NCBI GenBank assembly: GCA_031279515.1
Contig: JAITII010000016.1
Location: 1-48,978, forward strand
Length of the DNA stretch: 48,978 nt
Direction of reading: 5' to 3'
From: Deltaproteobacteria bacterium
GTDB lineage: Bacteria > Desulfobacterota > Desulfarculia > Adiutricales > Adiutricaceae
Numbering within the stretch: the first letter of the stretch is position 1; every line of letters begins with the position of its first letter. Under the pieces are notes generated by a model. That model was not told where the DNA came from and ran no database searches. It worked only from the letters and a program-made list of their open reading frames with translations. Below, piece by piece: positions 28,062 to 35,946 of this stretch. The position numbers were made by a program, and so were the translations under genes.

Positions 28062-29101
28062 GAGCCGTACCTAAAGCAGCGGACAGAACGCTCATCCACC
28101 TTAAATAAGGGCGGGAGGCTCTCTGTGCAGGGGGCAAAGCTCATAGTGCAACGGGGTTCAAAGGGGCAACCCTTGAACTTGTCAGCTGGACCTGGCCCCT
28201 GGCCAGGAATAGGGATTAATGCCTTGGTGCTCTTTTCTGAGGGGTTGGGCGGCAGGGCGTCCACTAGGGCCCTGGTGTAAGGGTGCAAGGGGTCTTTAAG
28301 AAACTGTCCGGTCTCTTCTAGGATGAGTCCTGCGTACATCACAAAGACCTTGTAAGCCAAGGAAGAGAGGATCCTTAGATTGTGGGTAATAAAGAGTACC
28401 CCAGTATTCCTTTCCTTGGTTAGCTTATGCAAAAGCCTAGTAATCTGCAGAGCAATGGTGGGGTCTAAGGCTGTGGTGGGCTCGTCGGCAATTACTAGAT
28501 CCGGATTTAAGGCCAAGGCCATGGCTATGACCACTCTTTGGCGCATGCCCCCTGAAAAGCGGTGGGGATAGCTGGAATAGGCTGCCTTGGGATTGGGAAG
28601 GCCAACCTGGCTCAAGAGCTCATAGGAAAGTTCTCTGGCCTCTTTCTTTTTCATGTGTTCATGATAGCGGAAGATCTCAGAGACCTGCTCCCCTATTGTC
28701 AGAACCGGGTTCAAGGCAGTCAAAGGTTCTTGGAAGATCATGCCCATTTGCTTTCCGCAGAGAGCCCTTCTTTCTTTAGGGGCTAGTTTTATTAGATCTA
28801 AGCCTTTAAAGATAATCTCCCCATTGGGTACCCTGGCCCCAAAGGGTAATAGTCCCATTAAAGAGAAGGCAGCCAGTGATTTTCCTGAGCCGCTTTCACC
28901 TACTAGACCTGCCACTTCTCCCTTGGCTAAGATGAGATCCACCCCCTTTACTGGAAGATAGTCCCCCTTTCCAAAAGCTACGGAAAGATTCCTTATGTCT
29001 AAGAGGAGGGTACTTTTTTCGGTATCTTTCTTTGGCTCTATTGCACTGGGAGGGTATTTTTTTAAAGCGAGAGCAGATTTTAGATAGGAGTCTACTGTCA
29101 T
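28055..29101 (-). CDS. Oligopeptide/dipeptide ABC transporter ATP-binding subunit (OppD/DppD type)
   Basis: A 348-residue partner of the OppF-type ATPase. It has Walker A GESGSGKS (68-75), Q-loop [12 protein letters not shown], signature [15 protein letters not shown], Walker [16 protein letters not shown]-loop LFITHNL, and a C-terminal [14 protein letters not shown] motif. The N-terminus is about 30 residues longer than usual, lysine-rich and unstructured in look, so a later start is possible; no ribosome site strongly supports the ATG at 29101. Upstream there is 1.5 kb without genes, so the expected permease genes are absent at this locus and must be elsewhere if the system works. Confidence 0.92.
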   Translation of the reverse strand: MTVDSYLKSALALKKYPPSAIEPKKDTEKSTLLLDIRNLSVAFGKGDYLPVKGVDLILAKGEVAGLVGESGSGKSLAAFSLMGLLPFGARVPNGEIIFKGLDLIKLAPKERRALCGKQMGMIFQEPLTALNPVLTIGEQVSEIFRYHEHMKKKEARELSYELLSQVGLPNPKAAYSSYPHRFSGGMRQRVVIAMALALNPDLVIADEPTTALDPTIALQITRLLHKLTKERNTGVLFITHNLRILSSLAYKVFVMYAGLILEETGQFLKDPLHPYTRALVDALPPNPSEKSTKALIPIPGQGPGPADKFKGCPFEPRCTMSFAPCTESLPPLFKVDERSVRCFRYGSC

Positions 29102-29318
29102 TAGTATTTTTTTTGCCGTCCTTATTTTGTTGCCAGGGGCAAAAGGACAAATTTCAAATAAGCTAAGTAGCTACCAAAGTAGCTAGAGCTTAAAAATAGC
29201 ATTTTGGCAAATTATGGAAGATTAAAGCTTTTTAGCATAGGTGAAAACAAGTCAATTTTACGCCAAAGCACAGTAAAATACAGCCCCCAAAAATGAGGCA
29301 AAATGATGGGACTCGCCT

Positions 29319-29416
29319 GCTGTTCAAATTTTTGAACAGCTTGTTCAAATTTTTTACTGATTCGTTCAAATTTTTGAACGATTTTTGGGCTCATATTGTG
29401 AAAATTTGAACAAACC
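29319..29416. repeat. Cluster of GTTCAAA palindromes (copy A)
   Basis: Two perfect inverted repeats with 2-base spacers, GCTGTTCAAA/TTTGAACAGC at 29319-29340 and TCGTTCAAA/TTTGAACGA at 29362-29381, sit among single half-sites at 29341 and 29400. Read on the minus strand they also encode a heptad-like KFEQ pattern, so operator and coding explanations are both open. Confidence 0.7.
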
Positions 29417-29488
29417 CTGAGCTTAATAGGCAATTATGAAGGGATTATTTTAATTTCACCTTTGGCCCTACTTTTGCTTAATAGCAAA

Positions 29489-29588
29489 AGCGGTGAGGGA
29501 CATACACCTTGCCAATGCAAGCTATGCAATTTTTCTCCTTGTTTCTTAGCTTAAAAAAACCGTGACCCGCCCAAGTCACGGTTTTTTT
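29489..29588. repeat. Duplicated terminator module, copy 1
   Basis: About 100 bases including GGGACATACACC, CTCCTTGTTTCTTAGCT and a 14-bp hairpin (29553-29566 with 29575-29588, arm AAAAAAACCGTGAC) flanked by A- and T-runs, so it can stop transcription in both directions. A close copy lies at 29976-30074. Confidence 0.75.
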
Positions 29589-29608
29589 GTTAGCCTAAAT
29601 TTTGGCTA

Positions 29609-29652
29609 GTCCCTAAATAGTCCCTAAATAGACCCTAAATAGTCCCTAATTA
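29609..29652. repeat. 11-bp tandem repeat, four copies
   Basis: GTCCCTAAATA and close variants (GACCCTAAATA, GTCCCTAATTA) run head to tail. The CCCTAAATA core also forms the arms of the hairpin at 182-209. Confidence 0.8.
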
Positions 29653-29777
29653 GCTTGAGCTTAATAAGAGCTCCTAGCTTGGGACCCACTTAGAACCTTT
29701 TCCCCTGTAAACAAGGGCTATAAGCCCTTGGCCTCTGGGGCCCTTAGTGGTTTACAGGCTAGCTGAGGCTAGGGGTC

Positions 29778-29858
29778 TGTTCAATTTTTAGAAGCTTGTT
29801 CAAATTTTTGCTGGATTTGTACAAATTTTATGCGAATTTGTTCAATTTTTTGAACAAA
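29778..29858. repeat. Cluster of GTTCAA palindromes (copy B)
   Basis: TTTGTTCAA/TTGAACAAA with a 4-base spacer at 29837-29858, preceded by half-sites CTGTTCAATTTTT, TTGTTCAAATTTT and TTGTACAAATTT. It resembles the cluster at 29319-29416 and precedes the second terminator module, as copy A precedes the first. Confidence 0.65.
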
Positions 29859-29975
29859 AAAAGCTTTCCTGGGCCCCTTGTTTTTTGGAACTTTGTTAAA
29901 ATAACTATTTATTTCAGTAACTTAATTTTTTTAGGGGCTCATTGGCACAGCTATTGCTTATACATAAACCCAGAA

Positions 29976-30074
29976 AAAGGGACATACCCCTCGCGCCAAC
30001 ATTAAGCTAAATAATTTTCTCCTTGTTGTTAGCTTTAGAAAAAAACCGTGACCAGCCCAAGTCACGGTTTTTTT
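29976..30074. repeat. Duplicated terminator module, copy 2
   Basis: Second copy of the module at 29489-29588: GGGACATACCCC, CTCCTTGTTGTTAGCT, then the same 14-bp arms AAAAAAACCGTGAC (30039-30052) and GTCACGGTTTTTTT (30061-30074). The hairpin is identical in both; the loop differs by one base. Confidence 0.75.
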
Positions 30075-30104
30075 ATGCCCTCATCTTTCCCGCTGCCCTT
30101 CCTT

Positions 30105-30295
30105 TTGAGCCTATCCTTATAAGCCCCTCCTTTTTAAGCCCCAAGCCCTTCTCCTTTGAGTCCCACCTCTTTTTTTTAAGTGCCAAGCCCTTCTCTAATA
30201 AGTCCCAAATCCTTCTCTAATAAGCCCCAAATCCTTCTTTTTTGAGCCCCAAATCCTTCTTTTTTGAGTCTCAAATCCTTCTTTTTTGTATCTCC
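30105..30295. repeat. 22-bp degenerate tandem array
   Basis: Units like CCTTCTCTAATAAGTCCC + AAAT and CCTTCTTTTTTGAGCCCC + AAAT repeat about eight times; the last four are most alike. Pyrimidine-rich on the plus strand. Confidence 0.75.
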
Positions 30296-30631
30296 CTTTA
30301 AATTCCGCATCTCAGTTGCCAGGTGTTAAGGCTTTTTTAGCCCTCTCTAATATATTTAGCGCCATTAGCGCCCTTAGCGGCTACAGGGCATTTAGCTCCC
30401 ACGACAATACCATCCGTTATCCTCATAGCTTTGCTTTTTCTAACTAGAAACGTATAATGCCCCTAAGCTAAGAAGGAAAATAGCGTGCATTTCTAATAGC
30501 TTAAAACTCCAATTTCCAGTTAAAAAACCCCAAAACCTAAAACCTAAAGCAAATTTGCCGATAATTTAAAGGAGAAATATGCTTTTTTCTCTAGGGATTA
30601 TTAGCTACCAATTTACGAGTGAAGGGTCATA

Positions 30632-31570
30632 ATGCCAGAGGCCTTAAGAGAAAGAGAATTGGAATATGAAAAGGGGTCTCCCATCATAGAAATGGTGGAA
30701 CTCACCAAAAACTACGGCCGTCATACAGTGGTGGACCACCTAACCTTGAGCATCAACTCTGGGGAGATCTTTGGTTTTCTGGGCCCCAATGGGGCAGGGA
30801 AGACAACTACCCTTCTTATGCTTTTGGGCTTATCTTTGCCCACTTCAGGAACTGTTAAGGTCTTAGGCCTAGATCCAGTCAAAGAACCCTTGAAGGTCAA
30901 ATCCAAGGTTGGGTATATGGCCGAGAACATGGGTTTTTACGGGGATATGTCAGCTAAGGAAAACCTTAAGTATGTAGCTGAGCTAAATAAGCTTTCCGAT
31001 GTGGAAAGTAAAATATCCGAGGTACTGGAAATGGTGGACTTAAAAGAGGCAGCTGATAAGCCTATCTCCGCCTTTTCCAGAGGCATGCGGCAGCGCCTAG
31101 GCATGGCAGAGGTACTTATTAAAGACCCCCAGATAGTCTTCTTAGATGAGCCCACCTTGGGTCTGGATCCCGCAGGTATCAACACCATGCTGAACTTTAT
31201 TGTTCGCTTACCTTCGGAAAGGGGTCTCACAGTTATCCTCTGTTCCCACCTTTTACACCTGGTAAATAGGGTGGCCCATAGGGTAGGGATCCTCCAAAAG
31301 GGGCGTTTACTGGCCCAGGGTTCTGTGAAGGACCTGGCGGAAAAAACGGGCTTACCCGACGACTTGGAGGCTATTTACAGCCACTTTTTCCAAGGTGAGG
31401 GATTAGAGGAAAAAGAATCAGTAGCTATTGATAAAAATTTAGATGAGCCAAAAGATAAAGGGGATACTGCCTCGGAGGAAAAAGCACCTTTAGGCCGTGG
31501 CGAGAGCCAGAGAGAGGAAGAGAATAATAAAGGCCCCCAGGGAGAGAAAGAAAATGAAAGCCATCATTAA
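30632..31570 (+). CDS. ABC-2 type transporter ATP-binding protein
   Basis: A 312-residue ATPase of the NatA/CcmA/NosF-like group. It has Walker A GPNGAGKTTT (51-60), signature FSRGMRQRLGMAEVL (148-162), Walker B QIVFLDEPTLGLDP (167-180), and H-loop CSHLLHLV. The last 55 residues are a highly charged, low-complexity tail (Glu, Lys, Gly, Gln) not found in typical family members. The gene's 3' end overlaps the permease start by 17 bases, so the pair is translationally coupled. Substrate unknown; relatives export antibiotics, lipids or sodium, or deliver copper-centre factors. Confidence 0.92.
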   Translation: MPEALRERELEYEKGSPIIEMVELTKNYGRHTVVDHLTLSINSGEIFGFLGPNGAGKTTTLLMLLGLSLPTSGTVKVLGLDPVKEPLKVKSKVGYMAENMGFYGDMSAKENLKYVAELNKLSDVESKISEVLEMVDLKEAADKPISAFSRGMRQRLGMAEVLIKDPQIVFLDEPTLGLDPAGINTMLNFIVRLPSERGLTVILCSHLLHLVNRVAHRVGILQKGRLLAQGSVKDLAEKTGLPDDLEAIYSHFFQGEGLEEKESVAIDKNLDEPKDKGDTASEEKAPLGRGESQREEENNKGPQGEKENESHH

Positions 31571-32525
31571 AAAGGAGCTAGCAGACCATTTTGGGTCAAC
31601 GCGCTTTTTACTCATAATGTCCCTAGTCTTCATGGTGAGCTTTTTAATTACTCACTTAACAGGCCAAAGTATCCGGGAAGTATTGTCCCAGGGAGGGAGT
31701 GCCTTTCTGGAGGGAAGGACCTTTTTGCTCCTTTTTACAGCCACAGGGGCCTTTTTTTCCTTGACCCTCTTTCTGTCCATCTTTGGACCACTGGTGAGCA
31801 TAGTCTTGGGCTTCGATTCCATAAATAGGGAGCGTAACTTAGGGACCCTATCTAAGATCCTAGCCCAGCCCATCCACCGGGACGAGGTCATCTTGGGTAA
31901 ATATTTGGCAGGTCTTATCACCCTGGCCATTATGCTAACAGCCCTCATGCTTTTATTGGCCGGCCTGGGGCTAGTAGGTGTCGGGGTAGTACCTACTTTT
32001 GATGAGGTCATGCGCCTTTGCCTCTTCTGGGTCTTAAGTATAGTCTATATGGGGTTCTGGCTGGGACTTAGCATCCTTTTATCCATCTATTTCCGCTCTG
32101 TGGCCACCTCAGCTATGGCGGCCGCTGCCCTGTGGATCTTTATCATCTTCTTTGTCCCTGTCTTGGGTCAGGCAGCGGCCTCGGCCATGGCGCCCATGAA
32201 CGATCCCTCAAGGCCCACCGCAAGGGAGCTTACGACCTACAATAGGATAGACAAGGCCATAACCATGATCTCTCCTGCAGGCCTCTATACCCAGTCTTCA
32301 AGTATCCTCTTGGACCCCACACATAGGGGAAGTGACCAGAGCTTCCGCTATGCCCTCATGAATCAATTGGACCGCTATCTTTTGACCCACTTTCAAGGTG
32401 GCATCACCTTGAGCCAATCCTTCATCTTGGTGATCCCGGACATACTCTTGCTTTTGGGCTTTTCCATAATCACCTTCATCCTGTCCTATGAGGCCTTTGT
32501 TCGCCAAGAGGTGCGCTCGGTCTAA
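31554..32525 (+). CDS. ABC-2 type permease
   Basis: A 323-residue inner-membrane protein with about six hydrophobic helices (around 20-40, 65-90, 115-145, 160-185, 190-215 and 290-315). A long loop between the last two would be periplasmic by family topology (TARELTTYNRIDKAITM). The INRERNLGTLSKILAQPIHR segment is typical of ABC-2 permeases of the NosY/YxlG kind. I start it at the ATG at 31554, preceded by GGGAGAG, rather than at an upstream in-frame ATG (31497) that would add 19 basic residues. It partners the ATPase upstream. Its last codons and stop form the first unit of a 26-bp tandem repeat, and a terminator follows. Confidence 0.88.
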   Translation: MKAIIKKELADHFGSTRFLLIMSLVFMVSFLITHLTGQSIREVLSQGGSAFLEGRTFLLLFTATGAFFSLTLFLSIFGPLVSIVLGFDSINRERNLGTLSKILAQPIHRDEVILGKYLAGLITLAIMLTALMLLLAGLGLVGVGVVPTFDEVMRLCLFWVLSIVYMGFWLGLSILLSIYFRSVATSAMAAAALWIFIIFFVPVLGQAAASAMAPMNDPSRPTARELTTYNRIDKAITMISPAGLYTQSSSILLDPTHRGSDQSFRYALMNQLDRYLLTHFQGGITLSQSFILVIPDILLLLGFSIITFILSYEAFVRQEVRSV

Positions 32526-32642
32526 ATCCTAAGGCCCTGCGTTCGGTCTAAATCCTAAGGCCCTGCGTTCGGTCTAAATCCCAAGGCTATGCGCTCGGTC
32601 TAAATCCCCTGGCCCTGCGCTCGGTCTAAATCCCCTGGCCGC
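32513..32642. repeat. 26-bp tandem repeat, five copies, starting inside the permease gene
   Basis: Units at 32513, 32539, 32565, 32591 and 32617 all begin GCGCTCGGTCTAAATC or GCGTTCGGTCTAAATC. The first unit contains the final Arg-Ser-Val codons and the TAA of the permease gene, so each later unit repeats the gene's end and stop. Confidence 0.92.
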
Positions 32643-32690
32643 AGGCATAGAAGGGCGAAAGGCCCTTCTAATGCCTGCGGCCTTTCTTTT
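32637..32690 (+). terminator. Terminator of the ABC-2 operon
   Basis: Long GC-rich hairpin: GGCCGCAGGCAT then AGAAGGGC pair with GCCCTTCT and ATGCCTGCGGCC (one bulged base), loop GAAAG, followed by TTTCTTTT. Confidence 0.85.
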
Positions 32691-33652
32691 AGGGTCCCAG
32701 TTAAGCAAAAGTCAAGCTGTCAAAAAATTACCTTTAGGGGCCCAAAAAAATCGTCTTCCCCGGTAAGGCCCTATAGGCGATTTTGAGCTTCCAAGACAGT
32801 TATCCCTAAAAGGGTTACCCGCGCTCTTTAGGCAAAAATCCCCAAGGCCTAAAGTTTAGGCTCTTTTTTTATTTGCTGACCCCTTAGCCCCCTTTCCAAG
32901 CTCCCTTAATCCAGACCACAAGATTAGCCCCTTACAAGGGCTCTAAAAAGAAGCGCCTGCTCTATATCTTGTGGAGGGAAAAAGAGCCCTCTTTTTTTTA
33001 GCCAGCCCTCCACTATTTTTTTCCCAGGGGCTCAACACAATATAAAGTAGCTATTTTTGACTAAGCACAAGAAAAGGGCAGTGGGGAAAATTCCAATTCT
33101 CAGGCTAAGTTTATTAAATTTATAGTCTTTTTATTTTAGCTAGGAATTTAAGATATGTAAAATTTGATCTTGCCAAACATCAATTTTGTATTATAATCTA
33201 CTTAGAGACTTGGCTGTTTTATTTTTACAGTCTTTATCAAAAGCCACTCTAGATCTTGTTATTGGTTTATATCTGCTTATATAGTAAAATTAGTGTGTTT
33301 TTAGGATAGTTATAGTACTTTGAGGCAATGTCTATATGTAGCGGTGCGCGGCCTTGCCCCCTGGAGGGAGGCTAATTGCTGGCCTCCTTATATAGTACTT
33401 TTTCCCCTTAGGTACTTTAAGCTAAGGTGCCGAAATATCTAATTTTTTTCCATTCCAGCTTTAAAAACTGCGCTTTTCCCCTTGGAAGGGGGGATAACCC
33501 CCTTCCAAGGGGTAGATGCGGGCCTTTCCTTGCCACACAAGGCTTTCGGGAATTATATTGTTATATCAATGACTTAAATCCCCCTAAAGAATTTCTCTTT
33601 GCTCCTTTACAGTCTTTTTTGATGCCTGAAATTAAAAGTATAAAATAATGAC
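32691..33652. other. 1-kb spacer upstream of the acs leader
   Basis: No coding frame is convincing. An inverted repeat, CCCCTTGGAAGGGGG with CCCCCTTCCAAGGGG, lies at about 33478-33512; no T-run follows. The rest is A/T-rich. Confidence 0.4.
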
Positions 33653-33681
33653 TTGACAAATGGGCTTGTTTGGGGTATTTC
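33653..33681 (+). promoter_or_regulatory. Candidate promoter upstream of the acs operon leader
   Basis: Perfect -35 TTGACA (33653-33658), 17-base spacer, then a weaker -10 TATTTC (33676-33681). Transcription would start near 33688 and run into the structured RNA and the acs genes. Confidence 0.5.
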
Positions 33682-33687
33682 ATGATA

Positions 33688-33957
33688 AACAAGTTGATTT
33701 TCCTTTGGCAATTTTATTTTTTCTAGAGATTTACAGAGTTCAAAATGATAGCTTTCCATAAAAGAGGTATAACCCCGGTCCTCCGGAGTTTAGCGGGTAG
33801 CTATACCTGCGCTCACCTTCTTTCTATGGAAGCATTCTGTCGAGGCCTACACAAGATTGCCCCCCTGGCATCTTGTAAGTCTTGGGTTTTTCCCTGATTA
33901 CTTCCCCTACCGCTTTGCCGGGCCTCGCTGCTCTTTGAAGCGGTTTTTTTGTCTCCT
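33688..33957 (+). ncRNA. Putative structured leader or small RNA upstream of acsD
   Basis: No family recognised. Domain 1 (about 33750-33834): CTTTCCATA pairs imperfectly with TATGGAAG, enclosing AGGTATA/TATACCT and a CTCCGGAG hairpin. Domain 2 (33841-33927): CGAGGCC pairs with GGCCTCG and closes a junction holding hairpin ACAAGAT/ATCTTGT (with inner GCC/GGC and a C-rich loop) and hairpin AAGT-GGG/CCC-ACTT. A terminator follows (ACCGCTT with AAGCGGT, then TTTTTTT, ending at 33957). The promoter and terminator suggest a discrete RNA of about 270 nt or an attenuated leader. It is not tmRNA, SRP RNA, RNase P RNA or a cobalamin riboswitch by the motifs I checked; 6S RNA cannot be excluded. Confidence 0.45.
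33920..33957 (+). terminator. Intrinsic terminator ending the structured RNA
   Basis: ACCGCTT (from about 33909) pairs with AAGCGGT (about 33938-33944), followed by TTTTTTT. The loop contains GGCCTCG, the 3' strand of the upstream junction stem, so the two structures could influence each other. Confidence 0.55.
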
Positions 33958-34215
33958 TTGCCTTACCCCCTTTATTGCTCACGCCAAGTGGTTATCAAGT
34001 GGTTCTTTGACGAACACCCCTTATTGATATACTCGCATTTGGCTGCACTATGCGTGGAAAATTATAATTTTGTCCGGCCCCCTATAGATTCTGGTATGTA
34101 TTTGTGGAGAGCCTCTGGAATCTTGGGATACCTTGGAACCTTCTCAATCTCTCAGCCGGTCTGGGACGCAGGATCCTTGGAGCTGAGAGGGGCGGAAAGA
34201 ATATGGCTGGCGTGA

Positions 34216-34270
34216 GGAATTGACTGCCTCGCGCGGGCTTGCGCGCTCTTAAAGAGTCAATTTTTTAAAT
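34216..34270 (+). terminator. Terminator-like hairpin just upstream of acsD
   Basis: AATTGACT pairs with AGTCAATT, with an inner CGCGC/GCGCG hairpin and a following TTTTTT run, about 70 bases before the acsD start. It fits an attenuator of the acs operon or the end of an upstream small RNA. The stretch 33958-34215 also folds locally (CTCTCAGC with GCTGAGAG at about 34151-34193) and holds no convincing gene. Confidence 0.6.
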
Positions 34271-34337
34271 TCAATTAAATTAAAGTGGCCGCTAGCTCCA
34301 AATATAGGCCGGCCCGATTTTTTTTAGGAGGTGGATC

Positions 34338-35330
34338 TTGGCCTTCCAAGTAAACAAAGTAAAGTACAGCGGGAAGATAAACGAAGTCCCGCTTGGTCCT
34401 CAGAAAGTAATTGTAGGCGGTCAGTCGGCTTACAATTTTCATGATTTTGAAGGGACCTTCCCCCATAAGCCCAAGCTCGGGCTTCAAGTTTGGGACATGG
34501 ATCCAGGTGAATCATATGCCGCTCCCCTTAAAGAAGCGTATGGCGACGTTTTAGGTGATCCGGCAGCCTGGGCGAAGAAATGCGTAGAATTCGGCGCGGA
34601 TGTAATTTCCCTGCAGCTGAAGTCCACGGATCCCAATGACTTAGACGCCAGCCCCGATGCGGCTGTGGAGACCGTGACCAAGGTAGTAAATGCCGTAAAC
34701 GTGCCCGTAATAGTAATGGGCGTAGACAACAAGGACAAGGACATAGAGGTCCTTTCCAAGGTGGCAGAACAATTCAACGGCAAGAACCTGGTCTTAGGTC
34801 CTGTTACAGAAAAGAACTACAAGCAGCTGGGAGCCCAGGCCTTGGCCTACGGTCACTCCATAGTGGCCAAGTCGCCCATCGACGTAAACTTGGCCAAGCA
34901 GTTGAACATTCTTTTGATGGATCTGGGCGTAAAGGCTGACAAGATCTTGATCGACCCCACCATCAGCGGTCTGGGATACGGCTTGGAGTACACCTACTCC
35001 ATCATGGAGCGTATCAACATGGCTGCCTTGGTGCAGCAGGACGATAAGCTCCAGCAGCCCATCATAGCCATTATTGGCGATGAGACCTGGAAGGTCAAAG
35101 AGTGTAACCTTCCCACCGAGGGCAACGAGACCATGGGCGAGCAGTCCTGCCGTGGAGTCATGATGGAAGTGACTACAGCAGTCTCCTTTCTGGCAGCCGG
35201 CTCCAGCCTCATCCTCTTTGCCCACCCCGGGTCCTTACAGGTGACCCGCGCTTACATAGACTCACTAACCGATGGCAGCCCCATAAACGACTCCGGAATA
35301 CCCCAGGTGCCCATCACCGCAATACCATAA
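34338..35330 (+). CDS. acsD: Corrinoid iron-sulfur protein small subunit (acetyl-CoA decarbonylase/synthase delta)
   Basis: A 330-residue TIM-barrel subunit that forms the methyl-carrying corrinoid protein with AcsC. Family signatures include KLGLQVWDMDP (about 45-55), GADVISLQLKSTDPN (about 79-93), VIVMGVDNKDKD, ILIDPTISGLGYGLEYTYS (about 198-216), and IIGDETWKVKE. The start is TTG at 34338, 7 bases after a perfect AGGAGG; no ATG exists in frame for about 50 codons. It is the first gene of the acs operon, before acsA, acsB, acsC and acsE. A perfect 15-bp hairpin follows its stop. Complete and typical in length. Confidence 0.95.
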   Translation: MAFQVNKVKYSGKINEVPLGPQKVIVGGQSAYNFHDFEGTFPHKPKLGLQVWDMDPGESYAAPLKEAYGDVLGDPAAWAKKCVEFGADVISLQLKSTDPNDLDASPDAAVETVTKVVNAVNVPVIVMGVDNKDKDIEVLSKVAEQFNGKNLVLGPVTEKNYKQLGAQALAYGHSIVAKSPIDVNLAKQLNILLMDLGVKADKILIDPTISGLGYGLEYTYSIMERINMAALVQQDDKLQQPIIAIIGDETWKVKECNLPTEGNETMGEQSCRGVMMEVTTAVSFLAAGSSLILFAHPGSLQVTRAYIDSLTDGSPINDSGIPQVPITAIP

Positions 35331-35337
35331 ATTTTCC

Positions 35338-35374
35338 CACCCAATGCCTGGGCTTATGCCCCAGGCATTGGGTG
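35338..35374 (+). other. Intercistronic hairpin after acsD
   Basis: Perfect 15-bp stem (35338-35352 with 35360-35374, arm CACCCAATGCCTGGG) with a 7-base loop and no T-run. More likely an mRNA-stability or processing element than a terminator. Confidence 0.7.
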
Positions 35375-35445
35375 AAAGTATATCTGGGGGCCTTTAGGGC
35401 CCCCCTTAAACCTAAGTAGGAATAATTTAAAGGATTTTCGAGAAA

Positions 35446-35622
35446 ATGAGTGCAAAAAAAGCTGATGGAAAGAGTGAAGCCAAAGAAGCTAAAGCTCCTG
35501 ACCAGGAAACCACAGCGCCACCTGTCGCCAAAGAGGCTGAAAAGCCGCCTGAGGAGACACCTATCGCTGATGAAATCATAGCCGAGCTGGATAGAGTGCA
35601 TGTGAGGACTCCGCGATATTGA
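35446..35622 (+). CDS. Small Ala/Lys/Glu/Pro-rich ORF between acsD and acsA
   Basis: 58 codons from ATG at 35446, with an AAGGA-like ribosome site about 15 bases upstream, ending at TGA 35620-35622. The product is low in complexity (Ala, Lys, Glu, Pro) with a short folded-looking end, IADEIIAELDRVHVRTPRY. It resembles no Acs protein I know. The same frame stays open past the TGA except for one TAA (35692-35694), up to TAA 35884-35886. This may be the intact head of a decayed gene of about 146 codons, or a genuine small protein. Confidence 0.4.
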   Translation: MSAKKADGKSEAKEAKAPDQETTAPPVAKEAEKPPEETPIADEIIAELDRVHVRTPRY

Positions 35623-35886
35623 TTTTGTTTTACCGACATTATCGTCAAAAGGGACTTAGCTTTAAAGCGTGACTTTATCCAGAGCCTATTCTAACCGGCT
35701 CCCATCATAGGGCCAGGGGCAGCGCCCCAGAGCCTCATGGAGAGGGGCCTTTTAATAAACTCCGGAAAACCGGGGCATATACGACTTCATGTGGATCTCT
35801 GTGCGCTGGCAGGGTTTTTAGGCAAAGAGTTTGCCAAAGTCCCACCAGGGCCTCAGAGCTTCACATCCTGCGCACCCTACAAGTAA
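35623..35886 (+). pseudogene. In-frame decayed continuation of the small acs-operon ORF
   Basis: After the TGA, the same frame reads FCFTDIIVKRDLALKRDF, then TAA, then protein-like sequence (GLLINSGKPGHIRLHVDL; LAGFLGKEFAKVPPGP) to TAA at 35884. Two stops in 147 codons with sensible composition between them suggests a broken gene. Family unknown. Confidence 0.35.
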
Positions 35887-35946
35887 AATTTTATATAACC
35901 CCCCCTTTTAAGTTCAAAAGGGGTGATTCCATGAAGGAGTCATTGA

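Larger units (their letters stand above)
29102..30631. other. 1.5-kb spacer made of duplicated modules and repeat arrays
   Basis: No convincing gene. Contents in order: GTTCAAA palindromes (29319-29416), a direct-repeat module ending in a terminator (29489-29588), an 11-bp array (29609-29652), a second set of GTTCAA palindromes (about 29778-29858), the second copy of the terminator module (29976-30074), and a 22-bp array (about 30105-30295). Confidence 0.6.

Noticed and set aside
33688-33957. Cobalamin riboswitch, tmRNA or SRP RNA
   Set aside because: No B12-box-like sequence, no CCA-type tmRNA end or tag frame, and no GGAAGCAGCC-type SRP loop were found.
33949-34215. 88-codon plus-strand frame before acsD
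   Set aside because: It starts inside the terminator tail, has no ribosome site, and covers a stretch that folds as RNA.
35620-35622. Selenocysteine at the TGA of the small acs-operon ORF
   Set aside because: A second in-frame stop (TAA) follows 24 codons later and no SECIS-like hairpin is evident directly after the TGA.
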